Notes: generated by a model not told the origin, from the letters alone. Counted from the first letter of the stretch, positions 52,054 to 61,707 are shown. The stretch: 64,000 bases of DNA from an uncultured Prevotellaceae bacterium (GCA_900315105.1 OMXX01000005.1:1-64000); one strand, 5' to 3'. Made by a program: numbers and translations.

Positions 52054-53973
52054 TTACTCACCTCTGAGGCGAGCGTTCTTCCTTGCGAGTTCCTCACGCT
52101 TCTTGCGCAGTTCCTCAGCCTCTTTCTGCATAGCCTGCATACGAGCAGCGAGACCGCTTACCTTGCGGTTAGGGTTCGCCTTGTTCTCTGCACGCTTTGC
52201 CTCGAGTATTGCGAGCAGCTTCTCCTCGTTTGTGGTCTTGCGGAGAGTCCACATGATTGCTGCTGAGCAGAACAATGAGATGAAGTAGTAGAAGTTGAGG
52301 CCTGAAGAGTAGTCGTTGAAAATGAAGAAGAACATCAGCGGCATGAGGAACATCATGTACTGCATCATCTTCATCTGCTGTGCCTGCTGACCTACCATCT
52401 GGTCACGCTGCTGGCGCATTGTCATCCATGAGTAGATGAGGTTGGCTGCGCAGAACAGAATACAGGTGAGTGAGAGGTGGTCGCCTATGAGCCAAAGGTT
52501 GGTGCTCCACTCCCAGATAGGGTCGTATGCTGAGAGGTCTTCCATCCACAGGAATGACTCACCACGGAGCTGTATTGCGTTTGGCACGAAGTTGAACATT
52601 GCAATCCACACAGGCATCTGAATGAGCATTGGCAGACAGCCTGAAAGCGGACTTACACCATACTCTGAGTAGAGCTGCATCATGGCCTGCTGCTTCTGCA
52701 TCTGATCCTCCGGCTTGTCATACTGCTTTGTTGCCTCGTCGAGCTTTGGACGGAGCACACGCATCTTCGCACTTGACATATAGCTCTTCTTCACCATAGG
52801 GTAGGTGAGAGCCTTGAGAATCAAGGTGATGAGGATGAGCACTACACCCATTGGGATAGCCAAGTCCTTCAACCACTCGAAGATATAAAGTGTGAACCAA
52901 CGGTTGATATAGTGGAAGATAGTCCATCCGAGATATACAAGACGCTCGAGCTGAAGGTCCTTGCCGAATGCAGACCCCTCCTCTACGTCCTGAAGAAGAC
53001 GGAAGTCATTAGGACCATAGTAGAACTCGAACTGTGTAGGATTCACTCCTGATGGGTCGAACGCTGTCTTGAGCTTTGCCTCATACTGCTTGAGATAGCC
53101 GTTGCCGTTCTTCTTCTCATAAGGAATAGAGGTGAGCAGAGCATTGTCGGCGAAGTCGCTCTTTGAAATCATCACGGCAGAGAAATACTGGTTCTTGAAT
53201 GCTACCCAGTCAATCTTCTCCTCCACAGCCTCGTCAATCTTCTCGCTTGTCTCGCTCAGTTCGTCAGTACCGCCTTCAGAGAAGTGGTAGGTGAGGGCAG
53301 AGCGGTTGTTCTCGAAAGTGAATCCGCGCTCCTGCTGACGCACACGGTCTTTCCAGTCGATGTTGATCTGGGAGTTGTTAGGATCGAAGAGACCTGCCAT
53401 TCCGCTTGCCTTTATAGAGCAGCTGAGAAGGTAGTCCTTACCGAGCTTGTATGAAATCTCAAGTGTCTTGCCCTCGGCAGCCTTTGCAACGAAGGTCACC
53501 GTTGAATCGCTCTGGGCGGTAGGGGTGAAGAACAGATCCTTAGTGGAGATGTTCATCTGCTTAGCCACGAGGATGTAGTTCAACTGCTGGTCATTGCCTG
53601 CGAAGAGGGTTACATCCTTGTTGCCGTTACGGTCTTTGTAGTTCTTTACTACCGCCTTGCTAACGGTTGCACCCTTGGTGCTGAGCGTGAGGGCAAGCTT
53701 TGTGTTCTCAAGAACGATGTCCTGTGCCTTGCCGTTGAGGGCTGAGTAGAACATAACGGTGGTGTCCTGATTCTCGAGGGCAGCCTTAGCCTGTTCTTGT
53801 TTCTTAGCTTCTGCTTGCTTGCGCTCATTCTCCTGCTTTGCCTTGTTTACGGCTGCTATGGAGTCCTGCTGGTGCTGTGCACGGATTTCCTCCTCGGATG
53901 GACGGCTGAACCAGCTGAATCCGAAAAGTACTGCGGCTATGAGCACAAAGCCTGTGATAGTGTTTTTATCCAT
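52054..53973 (-). CDS. yidC: Membrane protein insertase YidC
   Basis: A 639-residue insertase. N-terminal helix ITGFVLIAAVLFGFSWFS, a large periplasmic domain (about 60-350), then the conserved core: WTIFHYINRWFTLYIFEWL, IPMGVVLILITLILKALTYP, the loop MVKKSYMSSAKMRVLRPKLD, SPLSGCLPMLIQMPVWIAMF and two more helices. A basic, coiled-coil-like tail (MQKEAEELRKKREELARKNA) may contact the ribosome. It inserts proteins alone or with SecYEG. pyrG precedes it on the same strand with element H between. Confidence 0.96.
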   Translation of the reverse strand: MDKNTITGFVLIAAVLFGFSWFSRPSEEEIRAQHQQDSIAAVNKAKQENERKQAEAKKQEQAKAALENQDTTVMFYSALNGKAQDIVLENTKLALTLSTKGATVSKAVVKNYKDRNGNKDVTLFAGNDQQLNYILVAKQMNISTKDLFFTPTAQSDSTVTFVAKAAEGKTLEISYKLGKDYLLSCSIKASGMAGLFDPNNSQINIDWKDRVRQQERGFTFENNRSALTYHFSEGGTDELSETSEKIDEAVEEKIDWVAFKNQYFSAVMISKSDFADNALLTSIPYEKKNGNGYLKQYEAKLKTAFDPSGVNPTQFEFYYGPNDFRLLQDVEEGSAFGKDLQLERLVYLGWTIFHYINRWFTLYIFEWLKDLAIPMGVVLILITLILKALTYPMVKKSYMSSAKMRVLRPKLDEATKQYDKPEDQMQKQQAMMQLYSEYGVSPLSGCLPMLIQMPVWIAMFNFVPNAIQLRGESFLWMEDLSAYDPIWEWSTNLWLIGDHLSLTCILFCAANLIYSWMTMRQQRDQMVGQQAQQMKMMQYMMFLMPLMFFFIFNDYSSGLNFYYFISLFCSAAIMWTLRKTTNEEKLLAILEAKRAENKANPNRKVSGLAARMQAMQKEAEELRKKREELARKNARLRGE

Positions 53974-53985
53974 TTAATTTAATTT

Positions 53986-54111
53986 GGCCTCTCCCCCCGC
54001 CCTCTCCCGTAGAGAGGGAGCCGGAAGGCGAAAAGGCGTTTTTGTTATTAATTATCAATTTCATTAGGTTCTCCGGCTCCCTCTCTTCGGGAGAGGGCGG
54101 GGGGAGAGGTC
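53986..54111. repeat. G/C-rich palindromic element, copy H
   Basis: 40-base arms 53986-54025 and 54072-54111 are inverted copies matching at 38 of 40 bases (GGCCTCTCCCCCCGCCCTCT at the left end; CCGGCTCCCTCTC inside). The 46-base core is AT-rich with TTGTTATTAATTATCAATTT. The element ends on the base before the pyrG stop codon. The best preserved copy in the window. Confidence 0.8.
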
Positions 54112-55707
54112 TTATTTAATGCAAGTCTTCACAAAGTCAAGGAACAGCGGATGCGGCTTGAGAACTGTGCTCTGGTACTCTGGATGGAACTGAGTTCCGA
54201 TGTACCACTTGAGCTCTGGTATCTCAACAATCTCTATGAGGTCTGACTCCGGGTTGCGACCTACGCATTGCATACCGTTCTGCTCATATTCCTTGATATA
54301 TTGGTTGTTGAACTCATAACGATGGCGATGGCGTTCCTTTATCTCCTCTGCGTCGTAGATAGCGTGTGTGCGACTGTTCTTGCGAAGCACGCACCCGTAT
54401 GCCCCGAGACGCATGGTGCCACCCATGTTAGAGATATTCTTCTGATCCTCCATGATGTCGATGACATTGTGTGGAGTGTTCTCGTTCATTTCGCGAGAGT
54501 CGGCATCCTGATAGCCCAGCACGTTACGGGCGAACTCGATAACCATCATCTGCATACCCAGGCAGATACCGAATGTCGGGATGTCATGCTCACGGGTATA
54601 TTGTGCAGCTATTATCTTGCCCTCTATGCCTCTGTGGCCGAAGCCCGGGCAGATGAGGATACCATCCTGACCGGCAAGCTTCTCAGCTACGTTCTCCTTC
54701 GTGATAAGCTCTGAGTTGATGTATGTGATAACCGTCTTGCGGTCGTTATACACACCTGCATGGAGCAGAGACTCACGTATTGACTTGTAAGCGTCCTGAA
54801 GGTCGTACTTGCCCACAAGACCGATATGCACCTCTTCCTTTGCGTTGCGACGACGCTCGAGATATGCTTTCCAGGGACCGAGAGCCGGAGTCTCGCCTAC
54901 TGGTATTCCGAGCTTGCGGAGTATTGCAGCGTCAAGTCCCTGCTGCTGCATACTTACCGGAACCTCGTAGATGCTTGGAAGGTCTTCTGACTGAACCACG
55001 CATTCCAAATCCACGTTACAGAAGGATGCCACCTTCATGCGCAAGCCGTCGGAGAGATGCTTCTCTGTACGGAGTACGAGGATGTCTGGCTGAATACCTA
55101 CCGACTGCAATTCCTTTACTGAATGCTGAGTAGGCTTTGTCTTCAACTCGCCTGCTGCCTTGAGGTAAGGCACGTATGTGAGGTGAATGTTGATGGCGTT
55201 ACGTCCCATCTCCCAGCGGAGCTGACGTATAGCCTCAAGGAACGGAGCGCTCTCTATGTCGCCTATCGTACCGCCAATCTCCGTGATTACGAAGTCGTAC
55301 TGTCCCTTTGTGCCGAGATACATTATGCAACGCTTAATCTCGTCGGTGATGTGAGGCACCACCTGAATAGTCTTGCCGAGATAGTCGCCTCTGCGCTCCT
55401 TGTCGATGACAGACTTGTATATACGGCCCGTGGTCATTGAGTTGGCGCGGGTTGTCTGTATGCCTGTGAATCGCTCGTAGTGACCGAGGTCGAGGTCGGT
55501 CTCCATACCGTCAGCTGTCACGTAGCACTCTCCATGCTCGTAAGGGTTAAGGGTTCCCGGGTCAATATTGATGTACGGATCGAACTTCTGAATCGTAATC
55601 TTGTAGCCGCGAGCTTGCAGCAACTTACCGATTGAAGACGAAATAATACCTTTACCGAGGGACGAAACCACGCCGCCCGTCACGAAGATGTACTTTGTAT
55701 CTGCCAT
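54112..55707 (-). CDS. pyrG: CTP synthase
   Basis: A 531-residue glutamine-dependent enzyme converting UTP to CTP. N-terminal synthase: FVTGGVVSSLGKGIISSSIG, then KFDPYINIDPGTLNPYEHGE. C-terminal class I glutaminase: GICLGMQM with nucleophile Cys at about 382, and HPEYQS near the end. CTP supplies CdsA, encoded elsewhere in this window. Own promoter at 55763-55770. Confidence 0.97.
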   Translation of the reverse strand: MADTKYIFVTGGVVSSLGKGIISSSIGKLLQARGYKITIQKFDPYINIDPGTLNPYEHGECYVTADGMETDLDLGHYERFTGIQTTRANSMTTGRIYKSVIDKERRGDYLGKTIQVVPHITDEIKRCIMYLGTKGQYDFVITEIGGTIGDIESAPFLEAIRQLRWEMGRNAINIHLTYVPYLKAAGELKTKPTQHSVKELQSVGIQPDILVLRTEKHLSDGLRMKVASFCNVDLECVVQSEDLPSIYEVPVSMQQQGLDAAILRKLGIPVGETPALGPWKAYLERRRNAKEEVHIGLVGKYDLQDAYKSIRESLLHAGVYNDRKTVITYINSELITKENVAEKLAGQDGILICPGFGHRGIEGKIIAAQYTREHDIPTFGICLGMQMMVIEFARNVLGYQDADSREMNENTPHNVIDIMEDQKNISNMGGTMRLGAYGCVLRKNSRTHAIYDAEEIKERHRHRYEFNNQYIKEYEQNGMQCVGRNPESDLIEIVEIPELKWYIGTQFHPEYQSTVLKPHPLFLDFVKTCIK

Positions 55708-55762
55708 GATGCTTGTGTATTTATGTGTTGTTAATTATTTTGTTTATCCTCAAAACAAGATG

Positions 55763-55770
55763 CAAAATTA
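55763..55770 (-). promoter_or_regulatory. -7 box of pyrG
   Basis: TAATTTTG on the minus strand, 56 bases upstream of the start codon. Confidence 0.6.
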
Positions 55771-55862
55771 CATAAAATTTTTCACATTAAGAAAAAATAA
55801 TCGTATTTTGTGAGATATTTTATAATAATGTACGAAAAATCGACCATAAATCAAGTGTAAAC

Positions 55863-55906
55863 GCAAAAATAAGGTGCTTGGCATTAATTGCCGAACACCT
55901 TATTTG
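55863..55906 (-). terminator. Terminator of the thioredoxin-fold cluster
   Basis: Long hairpin GCAAATAAGGTGTTCGGCA with a near-complete inverse, then TTTTTGCG on the minus strand, immediately past the stop at 55915. Confidence 0.8.
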
Positions 55907-55914
55907 CATTATTA

Positions 55915-57084
55915 TTAGAATGAGTTGAAATATTTTTGCAGTTTATCTGTTCCGAGGAAAATTGAGCCTATTATCCCATCTGGTCTTATAATCACATAGA
56001 ATGGCCATCCTGGTATATCGAATTTTGATCCCACGATAGTGCCAAAAGCATGGTCGTTCCAGTCATGCCAACTCACTTTCTTTTCTTTTTTCCAAATTTC
56101 CTCGTTATCCATAGAAATAGTAATGATCTCAACCTCATTCTTGTGCTTTGCATAGAATTCCTCAATTGTCGGTTTTATAGCCTGACAAGGACCACAACCA
56201 GCGGTAGAGAACTGTAATAGGACTATTTTCTTTCCGACAAACTCAGAAAGCTTATGTTCCTTGTCTTCACGATCATAAAGCGTGAAGTCTATCATTTTAT
56301 TACCAACATGCAGATAGTTGCTTGATGGAACAAGAATTCGCTTTTCTTCGGCTAGGGTTTGATCATCATCATAATCTGTTGAAACTTTTTCTTTTATGAG
56401 ATTGCGTATTCTATCACTTAGGTTCTCACTACCTATACGATGAGCTTTAAATGATATATCCCAAAGTTCTTGTATAAAAACAGGATTACATTCCCTATTC
56501 TTCATGAAGTCGAGCTTAGACACAATATAGATAGAGTCTCTTATGACTTGCACTTTTTCCAACATCTCATCGCTATCTGATTCAAGGTCTCTTGGTGCCT
56601 TTTTGTCAAGTTCTTTTACTATCATGCGTTTGAAATCTGAATATTCATTCGATTCTTTTTGCAAGGGATTGTCACTATCTGCACGCCATTGTAAATTCGG
56701 CAGATCTGGAGTACCTGTAACTTTTACTTTCGCACCTTGACATGCATAAATATTTAAGCCACATCCATTAATGTCCAGCAAATATTCAATATTATCTTCA
56801 CTATCTTCGAGATCCTTATATATAAATTTCTTTTCTATATGGAATTTCCCATTCCTTATTGTGTCAACTAATGTTTTATTGCCATTTTTATATAATTGCG
56901 ATTTCTTTGCCCGAAAAGCAAACTGAACAGGAGTTCCGTCAGGAACACCAGTAAGCTCCCCTTCGACAATGATAGGCTTTATGGGTATTCTCTGTTTTTC
57001 GTCAGAGGCAGACGTGTCCTTGTCCTGTGCCCAAGAGCAAGTAGCTGTGAGCAATAACAATAATGATATTATATTTCGTTTCAT
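55915..57084 (-). CDS. Periplasmic TlpA-like thioredoxin-fold protein 1
   Basis: A 389-residue protein: signal peptide MKRNIISLLLLLTATCSWAQ, an N-terminal domain starting IPIKPIIVEGELTGVPDGTP (DUF4369-like beta domain, about 32-140), a helical middle, and a C-terminal thioredoxin fold with CGPC at about 297. The cis-Pro loop reads DIPGWPFYVII. It is the third of three tandem paralogues on the minus strand. Such proteins act as periplasmic thiol reductants, for example in cytochrome maturation or oxidative repair; the target here is unknown. Confidence 0.85.
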   Translation of the reverse strand: MKRNIISLLLLLTATCSWAQDKDTSASDEKQRIPIKPIIVEGELTGVPDGTPVQFAFRAKKSQLYKNGNKTLVDTIRNGKFHIEKKFIYKDLEDSEDNIEYLLDINGCGLNIYACQGAKVKVTGTPDLPNLQWRADSDNPLQKESNEYSDFKRMIVKELDKKAPRDLESDSDEMLEKVQVIRDSIYIVSKLDFMKNRECNPVFIQELWDISFKAHRIGSENLSDRIRNLIKEKVSTDYDDDQTLAEEKRILVPSSNYLHVGNKMIDFTLYDREDKEHKLSEFVGKKIVLLQFSTAGCGPCQAIKPTIEEFYAKHKNEVEIITISMDNEEIWKKEKKVSWHDWNDHAFGTIVGSKFDIPGWPFYVIIRPDGIIGSIFLGTDKLQKYFNSF

Positions 57085-57120
57085 AGAATGAATTGACTTT
57101 TGATTTTATATTAGGAATTT

Positions 57121-58764
57121 CTATTTCCTGTTTTTTAGCATATTCTCTATTTCCGTATCAGGAACATGTTCGATTAATTCCCTGAAGAAAGGTCCTAAAC
57201 GACCTTGGGACTTGTTGATAATGTTACCATTCGGATGTATAATCACAAAGGATGTCTTCATTCCATAATATTCTGATAATTCAAGTGCATAATTATAGTC
57301 ATTCCACTCATGAAAACTTACTGTACTTTTTTCTTTCAACCAGTCTCTCTTTTCATCTGCTGAAATGGCTATCACTTCCACTTTGTCTTTGTGGCGCTTG
57401 TAGAATCCGTCAAGGATAGGTTTCGCCTCAAGACAAGGTTTACAGCCTTGTATGGTAAACATCAATACAATATATTTCCCATTAAATTCTGACAGCTTAT
57501 GCACCTTGCCTTTACGGTCGTAAAGCGTAAAGTCTTTCGCTTGGCTATTAGATTGAGTTTGCTCGTCTGTTGAGGATTGTGGTGCCTGAGAATCTTGGAA
57601 TGTATCGAAATATTTTAGCAATTCGTTGTTACCGGGGAAAATAGAACTGATAACGCCATCTGATTTTATAATCACATGATAAGGATATCCGGGAATATTG
57701 AATTTACTTCCTATGGAAGAGCCAGAAGTATGATCATTCCAATCTGACCAACTTACTTTCTCTTCACTTTTCCAAGTCTTTTCATCATCCATAGAAATGG
57801 TAATTACCTCAACCTCATCCTTATGTTTTGCATAGAACTTCTCAATCTCTGGCCTTACAGCATGACAAGGACCACAGGCTTTTGTAGAAAACTGTAATAC
57901 GACATTTTTCTTTCCTAAAAACTCCGAAAGTTTATGTTCCTTGTCATTACGGTCGAAGAATGTTAAATCCGGCATTTTATCACCGACTTTCAGATATTCA
58001 CTTGACGGAATAAGAAGTTTTTTTGCATCAATTATATTAGAGTCATCGTTATATTCAACGGGAACTTTCTCTTCAATTAATTTGCGTATTCTTTCACTAA
58101 GTTCTTTATTTCCAAGCTGATGAGAAATGATAGAAATTCTATGAAGCTCATTAGCAAAAACAGGATTAAATTCTCTTGCCTTAATGTAGTCAAGAGTAGA
58201 TACAACAATGATAGAATCCTTTGCTCTTTCCAGATTCTTTATAAAATCTTCATCATTGTCAGCTTCGTATGCTTCTTGTATTTTCTTATTTATATTATCT
58301 GTCTTTTCGCGTCTATAAGTCCAATATTCGTTAAATACTTTTTGTAATGGATGATTGCTCGTAGCAATCCAATTACTACATGGTAATCCTTTTGCTGTAA
58401 CCTTTATCTTTGTGCCAGGATTGGCGTAAACAGGAAGAAATGTCCCATTTGTGGAAAGTATATACTCAACATTTTCTTCATTATCTCCATCGTCTTTGTA
58501 TATAAATTTCTTTTCTATATGAAATTTTCCATACGTAATTGTTGTAGTCAATGTGTTATGGGCATGCCTGTATTCTCCTGTTTTTCTTATTCGATAACAG
58601 AAACTAACAGGAGTTCCATCAGGAACACTAGTAACCTCGCCATCAATAATGATAGGCTTAATTGGTATTCTCTGTTTTTCGTCATCGGTTGATGCGTTCT
58701 TAACTTGCCCCCAAGAGCAAGTAGCTATGAGTAATAACAATATTGATATTATATTTCGTTTCAT
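57121..58764 (-). CDS. TlpA-like protein 2 with two thioredoxin domains
   Basis: A 547-residue paralogue. The first 400 residues match its neighbours (signal peptide ending SWGQ, beta domain, CGPC at about 297). A Gln/Ser-rich linker (about 390-410) leads to a second thioredoxin fold, with LYDRKGKVHKLSEFNGKYIV and CKPC at about 441. The second domain starts with the same FTLYDR..HKLSEF words as the first, so it looks like an internal duplication. The Pro-to-Lys change in the active site would alter the redox potential. Mixed-domain redox or relay role possible. Confidence 0.85.
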   Translation of the reverse strand: MKRNIISILLLLIATCSWGQVKNASTDDEKQRIPIKPIIIDGEVTSVPDGTPVSFCYRIRKTGEYRHAHNTLTTTITYGKFHIEKKFIYKDDGDNEENVEYILSTNGTFLPVYANPGTKIKVTAKGLPCSNWIATSNHPLQKVFNEYWTYRREKTDNINKKIQEAYEADNDEDFIKNLERAKDSIIVVSTLDYIKAREFNPVFANELHRISIISHQLGNKELSERIRKLIEEKVPVEYNDDSNIIDAKKLLIPSSEYLKVGDKMPDLTFFDRNDKEHKLSEFLGKKNVVLQFSTKACGPCHAVRPEIEKFYAKHKDEVEVITISMDDEKTWKSEEKVSWSDWNDHTSGSSIGSKFNIPGYPYHVIIKSDGVISSIFPGNNELLKYFDTFQDSQAPQSSTDEQTQSNSQAKDFTLYDRKGKVHKLSEFNGKYIVLMFTIQGCKPCLEAKPILDGFYKRHKDKVEVIAISADEKRDWLKEKSTVSFHEWNDYNYALELSEYYGMKTSFVIIHPNGNIINKSQGRLGPFFRELIEHVPDTEIENMLKNRK

Positions 58765-58860
58765 AGAATGAATAAATTTAGGCTTCTACACTTGTCTTTA
58801 CTATTAAAGACGCAAAACTTCTGAAATAGTTTTAAAAAGTCGGAATTATTTCTATCACAT

Positions 58861-60066
58861 TTAGAAAGTCTTGAAATAATCAAGCAATTCCTTGTTGCCG
58901 GGGAAAGTTGAACTTATCACCCCATCTGGTCTTATAATAACATAATAAGGGTATCCCAACATATCGAATTTTCCTCTTATGGTAGAGCCAGAGGCATGGT
59001 CATTCCAATCGCACCAATTCAACTTTTGTTCTGTCTTCCATGTCTTTTCATCATCACATGAAATGGTTATGACTTCAACTTTGTCCTTGTGCTTTGCATA
59101 AAATTCCTCAATTGTAGGCCTTATAGCATGACAAGGACCACAGGCTTTTGTTGAAAATTGCAATATGACGACTTTCTTTCCTACAAACTCCGAAAGCTTA
59201 TGTTCCTTGTCTTCACGGTCATAAAGCGTGAAATCTGGCATTTTATCACCTATATGCAGATGTTCGCTCGATGGAATAAGAAATCCTTTTGCCTCATTTA
59301 TATTTGAGTCGTCAAGATAATCTGCTGGAACTTTCTCTGTGAAAAGATTGCGTATTCTGTCACTTAACTGTTGGTCATGCAGTTTGTTAGTCATTAATGA
59401 TATTCTACGCAGTTCTTCTGCAAAAACAGTATTAAAATCCTTGTTCTTCATGAAATCAATAATAGAAGACACATGTAAAGAACGCTTTTCTTTTTGAAGT
59501 TTCTCAACCAATTCGTTATCAACATTGTCCTCATCGTATGCTTCTTGTATTTTTTTATTAATAGGAATCAGTTTGTTGCTTATATAAGTTGCATATTCGT
59601 TGTATTCCTTTTGCAAAGGATTGTTGCTCTCTGCATGCCAATCATGACAGTTTTGCCCTTGACCTGTTACCTTGATATTTGTACCTGGAGTTGCATAGAT
59701 ATTTAGGCTGTTTCCATTTACTACAAGATAATATTCTACATTATCTTCATTATCCTCAAAATCCTTATATACTAATTTCTTTTCCAAATGAAATTTACCA
59801 TTTCTGATAGTATCAACCATAGTTGCCTTTGCGTTTGGATTGTCTGCCAAGAACTTTAATTCTGGGTTCCGGAACAAATTTGTCTTCCTTACTCGAAAGC
59901 ATATATCAACAGGAGTTCCATCGGGAACACCTGTAACCTCGCCATCAATAATGATAGGCTTAATAGCGATTCTCTGCTTTTTGTCATCGGTTGATGCGTT
60001 TTTGTCCTGTGCCCAAGAGCAAGTAGCGATGAGCAATAACAATAATGATATTATGTTTCGTTTCAT
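58861..60066 (-). CDS. TlpA-like thioredoxin-fold protein 3
   Basis: A 401-residue paralogue, first of the three in the direction of transcription. Signal peptide MKRNIISLLLLLIATCSWAQ, beta domain with an extra insert near 60-75 (FRNPELKFLADNPNAKATM), CGPC at about 309 and a MLGYPYYVIIRPDG loop. Its 5' region is nearly copied upstream of protein 2, so the duplication included the promoter. Promoter TAATTTTG at 60122-60115. Confidence 0.85.
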   Translation of the reverse strand: MKRNIISLLLLLIATCSWAQDKNASTDDKKQRIAIKPIIIDGEVTGVPDGTPVDICFRVRKTNLFRNPELKFLADNPNAKATMVDTIRNGKFHLEKKLVYKDFEDNEDNVEYYLVVNGNSLNIYATPGTNIKVTGQGQNCHDWHAESNNPLQKEYNEYATYISNKLIPINKKIQEAYDEDNVDNELVEKLQKEKRSLHVSSIIDFMKNKDFNTVFAEELRRISLMTNKLHDQQLSDRIRNLFTEKVPADYLDDSNINEAKGFLIPSSEHLHIGDKMPDFTLYDREDKEHKLSEFVGKKVVILQFSTKACGPCHAIRPTIEEFYAKHKDKVEVITISCDDEKTWKTEQKLNWCDWNDHASGSTIRGKFDMLGYPYYVIIRPDGVISSTFPGNKELLDYFKTF

Positions 60067-60114
60067 AGAATGAATTGACTTCGGTTTTTACACTTGTCTT
60101 TACTATTAATGACG

Positions 60115-60122
60115 CAAAATTA
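60115..60122 (-). promoter_or_regulatory. -7 box of TlpA-like protein 3
   Basis: TAATTTTG on the minus strand. The copied region upstream of protein 2 (58813-58820) has AAGTTTTG, one base off the consensus, so the second promoter may be weaker. Confidence 0.6.
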
Positions 60123-60234
60123 AACAAAAAGATTTAAAAACTCGGCATTTTTTTCAAATTTCAATAAAATTGTTGGTATTCGCAAGCATTTTCCCTTTGT
60201 TGATAATCTTATGAAAGTCCCTTGTTCCTCCTAA

Positions 60235-60327
60235 GATACTCCATCGATTCTCCATCGATACTCCATCGATTGTCCATCGTTTCGATGGAGGATCGATGGA
60301 CTTACGATGGACTAACGATGGAGTATC
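60235..60327. repeat. 11-bp phased perfect-core hairpin
   Basis: Left arm 60235-60279 contains TCCATCG four times, 11 bases apart with 4-base linkers. The right arm 60283-60327 contains CGATGGA four times at the same spacing. The loop is TTT. All eight cores pair; mismatches are confined to the linkers. The rest of the 60123-60402 gap shows no gene. Confidence 0.85.
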
Positions 60328-60402
60328 TACAAAGAAAAATCGAATTGTTAGTGATGGTTATGGTAGGGAATGAGGATTCATGTTGAAAAAAATCGCCAAA
60401 CA

Positions 60403-60434
60403 TTTGCATATTGCGGATTCTTTTTGTAACTTTG
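60403..60434 (+). promoter_or_regulatory. Promoter of the DUF3078 gene
   Basis: TTTG (60403-60406), 20 bases, TAACTTTG (60427-60434). Leader about 30 bases. Confidence 0.8.
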
Positions 60435-60465
60435 CAGCTAATTTCCACTCATACAGGTATATAAT

Positions 60466-61707
60466 ATGACTAAGAAACTTGTCGGCATTGCTTTGATTTT
60501 GCTTGCTACCTTGTCAGCCAATGCACAGTTACAACACTATATGGACTCTCTTTCCATCTGCAAGGCTCGTATTGATTCCTTGCAGCGCTCGCTCGATTCA
60601 CTCAGAAGCAGTAATGTTAATGGGCAGTTCTTCCGATTGTTTGCTCCTATGACCTTTTATCCTGACGTTGTGCAAAGCGTGATGGAAAATGGGTCTTCTG
60701 ATAATACTATCAATAACATCCTGATGCAGAACTATCTGAAGCATCCGGAACTTATTGAGACAACGGCTTGCAAGTTGCATAAGGTGGCTTCTGTGGCTGA
60801 GTCAGCTCCAACCGTTCCTGTGCAGAGAAAGGTGGAGGTTGCTCGTGAGGAATCATTCGAGAATGAGACTGCATTGGCACCTGATTCGCCTGTAAGTCTG
60901 GAGATTTTCAAGCCAAACTTCTGGAAGTTCTCTGGCGACTATAACCTGCAGTTCATGCAGAGCCATTTCTCAAGAAACTGGTATAAGAGTGGTGACGACA
61001 ACCTCTCGGCTGTGGCTAATGTTGTCTTGAAATACAACTATAACAATCAGCAGAAGATAAAGTGGGATAATATGCTTGAGATGAAGCTGGGTATTCAGAA
61101 TTCTCCGTCAGATACTCTTCATAAGCTGAAGACCACCTCCGACCTCCTGCGTTATACTGGTAAGCTTGGTTTGCAGGCAACAAAGAAGTGGTACTATACA
61201 TTCCAAATTCTTGCTACCTCTCAGTTCGTCAGGGGCTATAAGAGCAATGACCCTATGGTCTATTCAGATTTCTTCTCTCCTTTCGAGTTGAACTTCTCAG
61301 TCGGTATGGATTATAACATCGAGGCATACAACAGGAAGCTTACAGGTTCTCTTCACATAGCGCCTTTGGCTCATAACTTCAAGCATGTGTCTCGTCTGGC
61401 TCTTGCCACCCGTTATGGTCTTCCTGAAGGGCATCACGGCATGAACGACTGGGGTTCTCAGTTTACCGCAAACATAACGTGGGCTCCTACGGATAAGTTC
61501 AAGTGGGGGACTCGTCTCTATGCCTATACCACATACTCAAGGGCTGTGATAGAGTGGGAGAACACCTTCTCATTCGCTTTCAGCAGATATATCTCTGCAC
61601 AGGTGTTCCTCTATCCTCGCTTTGACGATGGCGTTCAGAAGATGCCTAATCACAGTTATTGGCAGATAAAGGAGTATCTGTCGCTCGGATTCTCGTATTC
61701 GATGTAA
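60466..61707 (+). CDS. DUF3078 outer-membrane protein
   Basis: A 413-residue protein with signal peptide ending SANAQ (about 21), a short coiled-coil-prone stretch (YMDSLSICKARIDSLQRSLDSL), and from about 140 a barrel-like DUF3078 region: NFWKFSGDYNLQFMQSHFSRNWYKSGDDNLS, ending in aromatic strand LSLGFSYSM. DUF3078 proteins are common Bacteroidetes outer-membrane proteins of unknown role. Element I begins at the base after its stop codon. Confidence 0.85.
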   Translation: MTKKLVGIALILLATLSANAQLQHYMDSLSICKARIDSLQRSLDSLRSSNVNGQFFRLFAPMTFYPDVVQSVMENGSSDNTINNILMQNYLKHPELIETTACKLHKVASVAESAPTVPVQRKVEVAREESFENETALAPDSPVSLEIFKPNFWKFSGDYNLQFMQSHFSRNWYKSGDDNLSAVANVVLKYNYNNQQKIKWDNMLEMKLGIQNSPSDTLHKLKTTSDLLRYTGKLGLQATKKWYYTFQILATSQFVRGYKSNDPMVYSDFFSPFELNFSVGMDYNIEAYNRKLTGSLHIAPLAHNFKHVSRLALATRYGLPEGHHGMNDWGSQFTANITWAPTDKFKWGTRLYAYTTYSRAVIEWENTFSFAFSRYISAQVFLYPRFDDGVQKMPNHSYWQIKEYLSLGFSYSM

